Below, one piece after another: positions 24,401 to 27,841 of a stretch of 27,841 nt of DNA (positions are counted from its first letter, which is position 1; each line of letters starts with the position of its first letter). Made by a program: the position numbers and the translations under genes. Source of the DNA: Bradyrhizobium sp. (GTDB taxonomy: Bacteria > Pseudomonadota > Alphaproteobacteria > Rhizobiales > Xanthobacteraceae). The stretch is from assembly GCA_028290305.1 (NCBI GenBank), contig JAQGKC010000016.1, positions 1 to 27,841 of the forward strand, read 5' to 3'. The notes under the pieces were generated by a model that worked only from the letters and a program-made list of their open reading frames with translations, was not told the DNA's origin and did not search any database.

Positions 24401-26674
24401 TGTTACGCTCAAGACCTGCTGCATCAAACCGACCGCGCCGACCAGCTCTCTTGCTCGGGCCTGGGACTTGGCATGAAGCGCTTCCAGCTCGGCCAATGTA
24501 GCGTCTTCCACTCCAAGGGCATCTGCCCTTTTCATCAGCTCTCGAACGCTACCCAACTGGGAGGACAATTTCCCGCGTTCGCATGTCTCGTCGGTCGACG
24601 CTTCGAGCTGGAGTGCCGACATCATTAATTCCGTCCAGTTCGACAACGCGTCCGCGCAAATTGGCTCGAGCGTCAGCGGAAGCAACGCGGAATCAGTCTC
24701 CATCTCGAGGGGCGGCAGCTGGCGAACGAGTTGGCAGGCTCGGCCCGCAGCTTCAATGCTCTCGATTCCCTCCCATTGCGTCGCGGCGCGAAGGACCCTG
24801 ACTCCCTGCAGCAGTCTGTCGAGAGCGGACGACCACTCGTTGACCGCTTTGATGGCACTCGCCCGGTCAAAACGTGTGATGTTCAGGTTGCCCACGCCGC
24901 GCCAGGGTTGCCGAGCAGGGTCAGCGAAGGCGCCCATGGCAGCCGCTTGGTCGTCCAATGCCTTTCCTGCGCTCATGAGCTCACGTAGTCTGAAGCGGTC
25001 GATGGAGATGGCATCGGGGAACCGAAACTCGAGTGCAGCTGCCGGCACTCCGTTCGGTAGGACCGCGCGGCTGGCATCACCCCAAAGAATATCATGCGTG
25101 GTAAGACCCGTACCGCCTGCGGGGGCGTTCATTACGCCGGCATAGTCGGTTAGCCGCTGACGCGCTTCCTGCAACGCGGTTCGTGCTCGTTCGATTTCTT
25201 CGGCGTTGGAGCGGATGCGCCCTGCGTCCATCCGCCCTTTCAGGGACTTGAGCACCTGCGCCTTTGACGCCTTGGCGGAATGAACTTCAAGGCAGAATAA
25301 GCCGAGACCCATGTGGTCGAGCCGATCCTTCACCACCCCGAGAGCCGCCATTTTCTCGGATACGAACAGGATCGATTTTCCCTGCCACATCGCGTTGGCA
25401 ATGATATTGGTGATAGTCTGCGACTTTCCTGTGCCGGGCGGACCTTGAATCACGAGGCTGATCCCGCCAGCGACATCAATCACAGAACTAACCTGGGAGG
25501 CGTCGGCGTCTGTTACGAGCACCGGCGCTTGCGGCTCGATATCGGGATGATCGATGTCGTGCACGGGAGCGAGCGTATTTAGTTCGCCGACTGGCGCGTC
25601 ACCATAAATTTGTTGAAGCAGCCCATGTCGATCTGGACGTGCGGCAACGGGCCAACGCTCTGGATCGAGATCGGTCCACATCGCCTGCCGTGAAAACGAG
25701 AAAATCCCTATCGTGACCCACCGTCGCACGCGCCAGCGCGGGCGGTTGCGCACGGCCTCGGTGACGGTTGTGAGGTAATGTTCCGCGCCTTGTTCAGGAT
25801 CATATTCGGGCAGCTCAATTCCGTGCTGCCGCAGCTTCTCGCGCAGGGCTACGTTTGTCGTCTCGTCGTCATCCCGGCCCACGATTGAGAAGACGTATTC
25901 GCCACCGGAGACACGTTTGTCCATATTGATGGGCAACAGTAACAGGGGTGCATAGGCTGCCGTCGGACCATCGTCGGTCTCGTACCATTCTAAAAACCCG
26001 ACTGCGCACGACAGCGCACTGATGCCTGCGTCTTCCTGCAAGGTGCGCGCGGCCGCGTGGATCGCGGAAAGCTTGGGTTCAAGTCGATCGGGAAAAAACA
26101 GCGTTTGAAGCTTCGGGTGTCCCGAGGCGGCATCCCCACCGATGACGCCGTCTTTGAGATCATAGGAGGGATCGACGCCTAGTTCCTGCGCTCGGACTTT
26201 GGGATCCGTCGCGGCTCGCCATTCCGGCATGCCTAGCTGCAAGCGCACGCGATCCCGCAGTGAACGCTCGGCAGCTTTGTCTTTGCTGCGACGCCGACTG
26301 CCCGCAGCGCGCTTGGCGTCCTCCGCCGCAAGCCATTCGGGATCGACCGCCTTGGCCTCCCTCAACACCGCGCGAAAAACATCTGTATCCTCGTCGCGAG
26401 GTATGGTCTCGACCGGAGGTAACGGCACGAGATCGATGCTTTTCTCGGAGGCAAGGCATTCCACCACTGCACTCGGCAATTGATGCACAACTCGAACATG
26501 GCGGCTGGAGGACTCCGAATGGCGATAGTTCAACATGCCATTTCGAAGGCTTAGATCGATCAGCTTCTCGCGCGCCTTTTGAATACCATGCCGTACCATC
26601 TCGACAATGGCACCGTTGCTATCGGCGACTACTCGTTCCGGCGCCTCCGCCGGGCCCGGCTGTGTAAAAGACAT
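21461..26674 (-). CDS. DUF4011-helicase-Vsr-like nuclease, large defence-type protein
   Basis: About 1737 aa. The N-terminus has DUF4011 (REKLIDLSLRNGMLNYRHSE). A superfamily 1 helicase core is split by a long insertion: Walker A QGPPGTGKSQTITNIIANAM (about residue 410), then some 900 residues of helical, coiled-coil-rich sequence, then Walker B FDLLIIDEASQMRPEDALGA (about 1325), VVVGDPEQLPPSDFF, YRSRHQSLI and RRLNVLFTRAKRKL. The C-terminus (about 1620-1720) is a Vsr/MTES_1575-type endonuclease: QVGVAQYRIDVGIVHPDKPG, GLECDGATYHSSKSARDRDR and HRVWSTDW. This domain order is that of the DUF4011-helicase-Vsr anti-phage proteins (Hhe type, from memory). The start is ATG 26674 or GTG 26683; neither has a good ribosome binding site. 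It leads the minus-strand gene set. Confidence 0.88.
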   Translation of the reverse strand: MSFTQPGPAEAPERVVADSNGAIVEMVRHGIQKAREKLIDLSLRNGMLNYRHSESSSRHVRVVHQLPSAVVECLASEKSIDLVPLPPVETIPRDEDTDVFRAVLREAKAVDPEWLAAEDAKRAAGSRRRSKDKAAERSLRDRVRLQLGMPEWRAATDPKVRAQELGVDPSYDLKDGVIGGDAASGHPKLQTLFFPDRLEPKLSAIHAAARTLQEDAGISALSCAVGFLEWYETDDGPTAAYAPLLLLPINMDKRVSGGEYVFSIVGRDDDETTNVALREKLRQHGIELPEYDPEQGAEHYLTTVTEAVRNRPRWRVRRWVTIGIFSFSRQAMWTDLDPERWPVAARPDRHGLLQQIYGDAPVGELNTLAPVHDIDHPDIEPQAPVLVTDADASQVSSVIDVAGGISLVIQGPPGTGKSQTITNIIANAMWQGKSILFVSEKMAALGVVKDRLDHMGLGLFCLEVHSAKASKAQVLKSLKGRMDAGRIRSNAEEIERARTALQEARQRLTDYAGVMNAPAGGTGLTTHDILWGDASRAVLPNGVPAAALEFRFPDAISIDRFRLRELMSAGKALDDQAAAMGAFADPARQPWRGVGNLNITRFDRASAIKAVNEWSSALDRLLQGVRVLRAATQWEGIESIEAAGRACQLVRQLPPLEMETDSALLPLTLEPICADALSNWTELMMSALQLEASTDETCERGKLSSQLGSVRELMKRADALGVEDATLAELEALHAKSQARARELVGAVGLMQQVLSVTERAAGADLDLRAEALAASFLRNVRAFPHDKAHLRAARLPEDGVLEDIRVAHEFAAGASKDAFEADFGETPTPAFAASLPGVREMRAAAAAIKSTSLVGKLFSSEWRRAKATWRQVFPAEKISASSAARLVSAAKWKEGLESLEACLNAKDAIARNWRGISTPFADITAVAEWMRAVQKVTPLQVAGAQTLRRLLFEGASEDIHGLAEAASSAEAMDLIGIFGACYAKQSSVSQEARHESARVNELGALLEQANASGLKPGVALGRLSEATTSLNKALECRADLPTQGVAAQAIGAVPAENEATRTRSVRATLDRAKGIAGAGLPANVVTWLSHPDHASRTELLGQMASEIARAVETECEARERADGVFHIDPDSWSGGAFATAPIERLVEKAQRAAEAPDDLEKQITLLATEDEARRLGLDGLIATWSKEGLRYQGVGWTVEAAFYRSAAAHLMRELPALSRHTGSTHEQVRKRFQELDKEILALNRRLVAAKLFARPVPAGQRAQSTRDYTDSQMLDHQTNLQKPRIALRRLFGNAGAAIRAYKPCIMMSPMSVAQYLEPGKHKFDLLIIDEASQMRPEDALGALIRCTQAVVVGDPEQLPPSDFFVAAESRDDEEIEDSPEESILELGRRCWRPMRMLGVHYRSRHQSLIAYSNREFYDDRLLVYPSPVLDDPDFGVTCQRVADGGYEAGQGRNPVEARAIVAEAARLMRSRIDRSIGIVAVNKAQSELIETLMDEVAASDPEIQAYRQHWDGTLESFFVKNLENVQGDERDIILVSTVYGKTAEGVFHQNFGPINKAYGHRRLNVLFTRAKRKLALFTSLDPSQILPDGKQRGVRVLKEFLEYAASGRIQHGRQTGQEPDSDFERWFLSRLKSAGYIAHPQVGVAQYRIDVGIVHPDKPGSYVIGLECDGATYHSSKSARDRDRLRQSVLEELNWHIHRVWSTDWYRDPEREFSRLVQKIESLREIADTEKSHATR

Positions 26675-26683
26675 ATACGACAC

Positions 26684-27355
26684 AAACCTACGCGTGAGCC
26701 TGCGCTCCCCGAGCGCGGGGTCACCGGTCTGGCAAACTACGGGATCGATCGACGTTCTGCACGCCGAAAGTGCACTGGCACAACTCAGCGACCGCCCGGG
26801 CCGCCGAACTTGTCAAAATCAGCGCAAAATCAACCTACTTCATGGTCGCGGAGACGGAATCTAACCCCGTATAACGGGCGCCGCCACTCCGAAGCTCCAG
26901 AACACAACTATCCCAGCCGGATTCCCGTCAAGGTCGATTTATCAGAGCCGTAATCCGGTCGTTGTGGATGAGTAGACAAATACTGTCCACGTCTCCAATA
27001 GAGCCAGCCGGCGGCAGCGCGGTCGAAGGTAGCATGTCGCGTAATACATCGCGCCTCGGCGCTCATCGCTCATATTGTTCACGATGAAGCGTCGCGATGC
27101 GCGCGCAGGCGGCCACTCGCTGTGGCAACCGTAGTTTACGTTCGATGTGGTTTAGAATTCTTGATACAGCGATCCCGTCACGCGCTTTCCGGCGGAGGTG
27201 ATCGCGGGATCTTCAGGAGGCGCCATTGTTTAATCGCTATGCCGATCAACGCGTGCTGCCACGTGTATGAAACGGATGCGAGAGATTCTGCTTGTAGCTA
27301 TCTGCTAGCTAGGCCCAAAGCCCTGCGAGTGCTCGCAGGGCTAAGCCATTGAAAA
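26684..27355. other. Upstream region of the large helicase gene; no gene recognised
   Basis: About 670 bp that should contain the promoter of the minus-strand helicase operon. A minus-strand TTGACA (26811-26816) is a possible -35 element but no good -10 lies 16-18 bases from it. CCCGTATAACGGG (near 26865) is a small hairpin. The plus-strand frame from GTG 27122 (76 aa) ends close to the 27319 hairpin; I do not recognise it. The DNA looks patchy, as expected near an integration boundary. Confidence 0.4.
27319..27342. terminator. Perfect 11-bp inverted repeat, terminator-like
   Basis: AGCCCTGCGAG-TG-CTCGCAGGGCT forms a strong GC-rich hairpin (about nine pairs with a six-base loop). It has no real T-run on either side, so intrinsic termination is uncertain. 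It sits 14 bp before the first tRNA-Gly fragment, where a transcript of the plus-strand frame or an element border would end. Confidence 0.45.
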
Positions 27356-27405
27356 TCTTGGAGCGGGCGAAGGGATTCGAACCCTCGACCCCGACCTTGG
27401 CAAGG
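27356..27405 (-). repeat. tRNA-Gly(GCC) 3' fragment, copy 1 (att-like)
   Basis: On the minus strand this reads the anticodon loop TTGCCAA, variable region, T-arm (GAGGGTTCGAATCCCTTC) and acceptor end with CCA (CGCCCGCTCCA) of a tRNA-Gly(GCC). The 5' half is not tRNA-like, so this is not a functional gene. It repeats at 27516-27565 with two mismatches in 50 bp. Such 3' tRNA segments are the usual core of att sites. Confidence 0.75.
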
Positions 27406-27490
27406 AATTACCACGCGACGAAATCAGCGGATTGAAACGAATGATAATCGCGCTATCGCTGTTACCCCAGATGTTACCCTGAGCGTATCT

Positions 27491-27511
27491 ACCGACCCTG
27501 GTAAAGTCGGT
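27491..27511. repeat. Small inverted repeat between the tRNA fragments
   Basis: ACCGAC-CCTGGTAAA-GTCGGT, six-base arms with a nine-base loop, immediately before copy 2. It could be an integrase arm site or chance; there is no T-run for a terminator. Confidence 0.25.
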
Positions 27512-27515
27512 TAAG

Positions 27516-27565
27516 TCTTGGAGCGGGCGAAGGGATTCGATCCCTCGACCCCGACCTTGGCATGG
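27516..27565 (-). repeat. tRNA-Gly(GCC) 3' fragment, copy 2 (att-like)
   Basis: Second copy of the repeat, exactly 160 bp from the first. It differs at 27541 (T-loop base) and at 27563 (anticodon stem). Its tRNA likeness extends further in the 5' direction (GAGCACGACC, the end of the D-arm and the anticodon stem, to about 27574) before breaking off, so it is an older or longer truncated tRNA rather than a working gene. Confidence 0.7.
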
Positions 27566-27695
27566 TCGTGCTCCTGCAAGGCATTGGCAGGCATCAGGAT
27601 CGCGATGTATGATCCGGCCAAGGGTTAAGTTGACAGGGATTAGACAGGGGAAATCTAGTTAGCGGATTCGGAATACTAAGTAACTTCAATGGTTC

Positions 27696-27769
27696 GCGGG
27701 CGTAGTTCAATGGCAGAACGGCAGCTTCCCAAGCTGCATACGAGGGTTCGATTCCCTTCGCCCGCTCCA
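27696..27769 (+). tRNA. tRNA-Gly(CCC)
   Basis: A 74-nt cloverleaf with genomically encoded CCA. The acceptor stem GCGGGCG pairs with CGCCCGC, the anticodon stem GCAGC pairs with GCTGC around loop TTCCCAA (anticodon CCC), and the T-arm is GAGGGTTCGATTCCCTT. The D-arm GTTCAATGGCAGAAC is normal for glycine tRNA. It decodes GGG. It lies about 130 bp beyond the second tRNA fragment and appears intact. Confidence 0.95.
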
Positions 27770-27841
27770 ATTCTTCAGGCCTGACCGATCGACGGTGGAA
27801 CACGGCAGCCTATCTTTCGCTGGGGATCACGCCTATATTCC

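Larger units (their letters stand above)
27341..27515 (-). pseudogene. Integrase C-terminal tail remnant running into a tRNA fragment
   Basis: The minus strand has an open frame reading LTDFTRVGRYAQGNIWGNSD, then FNPLISSRGNS, then SGSRVRIPSPAP translated from the tRNA 3' fragment, ending at TAG 27341-27343. Tyrosine integrases of tRNA-targeting elements often have their gene end next to, or running into, the attachment site, giving just this tail. No catalytic box is present, so only a terminal piece is left, if the reading is right. It lies between and across the two att-like repeats. Confidence 0.3.

Noticed and set aside
27594..27803. Minus-strand 69-aa reading frame with KGIEPSYAAWEAAVLPLNYA
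   Set aside because: This is the well-known false translation of the opposite strand of a glycine tRNA, which is intact at 27696-27769.
1..27841. CRISPR array, insertion sequence or intact prophage
   Set aside because: No regularly spaced repeats, transposase motifs, phage structural genes or complete integrase were seen on either strand.

Overview
The window looks like chromosome of a high-G+C alphaproteobacterium, most likely a Hyphomicrobiales member of the Bradyrhizobium/Nitrobacteraceae type. This rests on codon use, a DUF1127 protein ending in the usual 'LNDRTLRDIGI' motif, a consensus sigma-54 promoter, and tRNA-Gly sequences of rhizobial type. No database search was possible; family names come from motifs read directly in the translations.

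Left part (1-6703), ordinary metabolic genes: a DUF1127 protein with an odd N-terminus; a tightly overlapping three-gene molybdenum hydroxylase operon of the PaoABC type (2Fe-2S, FAD plus extra Fe-S insert, and Moco subunits); then, on the minus strand, a luciferase-like flavin monooxygenase followed by a GreA/GreB-family protein. From 6704 to 7990 lies gene-poor DNA with small or decayed reading frames and one strong sigma-54-type promoter that drives no recognisable gene.

Middle and right parts (7991-26683), an accessory region resembling a defence island: a HEPN-like protein plus DUF4238 pair; an XRE-type regulator divergent from an HD-domain nucleotide phosphohydrolase, which is followed by a PEP-synthase-like ATP-grasp protein; converging on these, a kinase/adenylosuccinate-synthetase fusion translationally coupled to a DUF7002 protein. 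Upstream of the fusion on the same strand is a compact three-gene set: a DUF4011-helicase with a Vsr-like nuclease C-terminus, an AddB-like nuclease and an AddA-like helicase-nuclease.

The most striking item is the synthetase half of the fusion. It carries GSEGKG where PurA has GDEGKG, the substitution associated with phage PurZ, which condenses aspartate with dGMP on the route to 2-aminoadenine (Z) DNA. Its neighbour has the complete YfbR-type HD residue set, and DatZ, the dATPase of Z phages, is also an HD enzyme. Together with the kinase domain and the ATP-grasp protein this suggests a purine-deoxynucleotide module, next to DNA-degrading helicase-nucleases. I do not recall a described system of this composition; joint function is inference.

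The right end (27356-27769) has two truncated copies of a tRNA-Gly(GCC) 3' part exactly 160 bp apart, an integrase-tail-like frame between and across them, and an intact tRNA-Gly(CCC). This is the scar pattern of elements integrating at tRNA-Gly and probably marks the right edge of the island. No intact integrase or transposase, no CRISPR array and no rRNA gene was seen.
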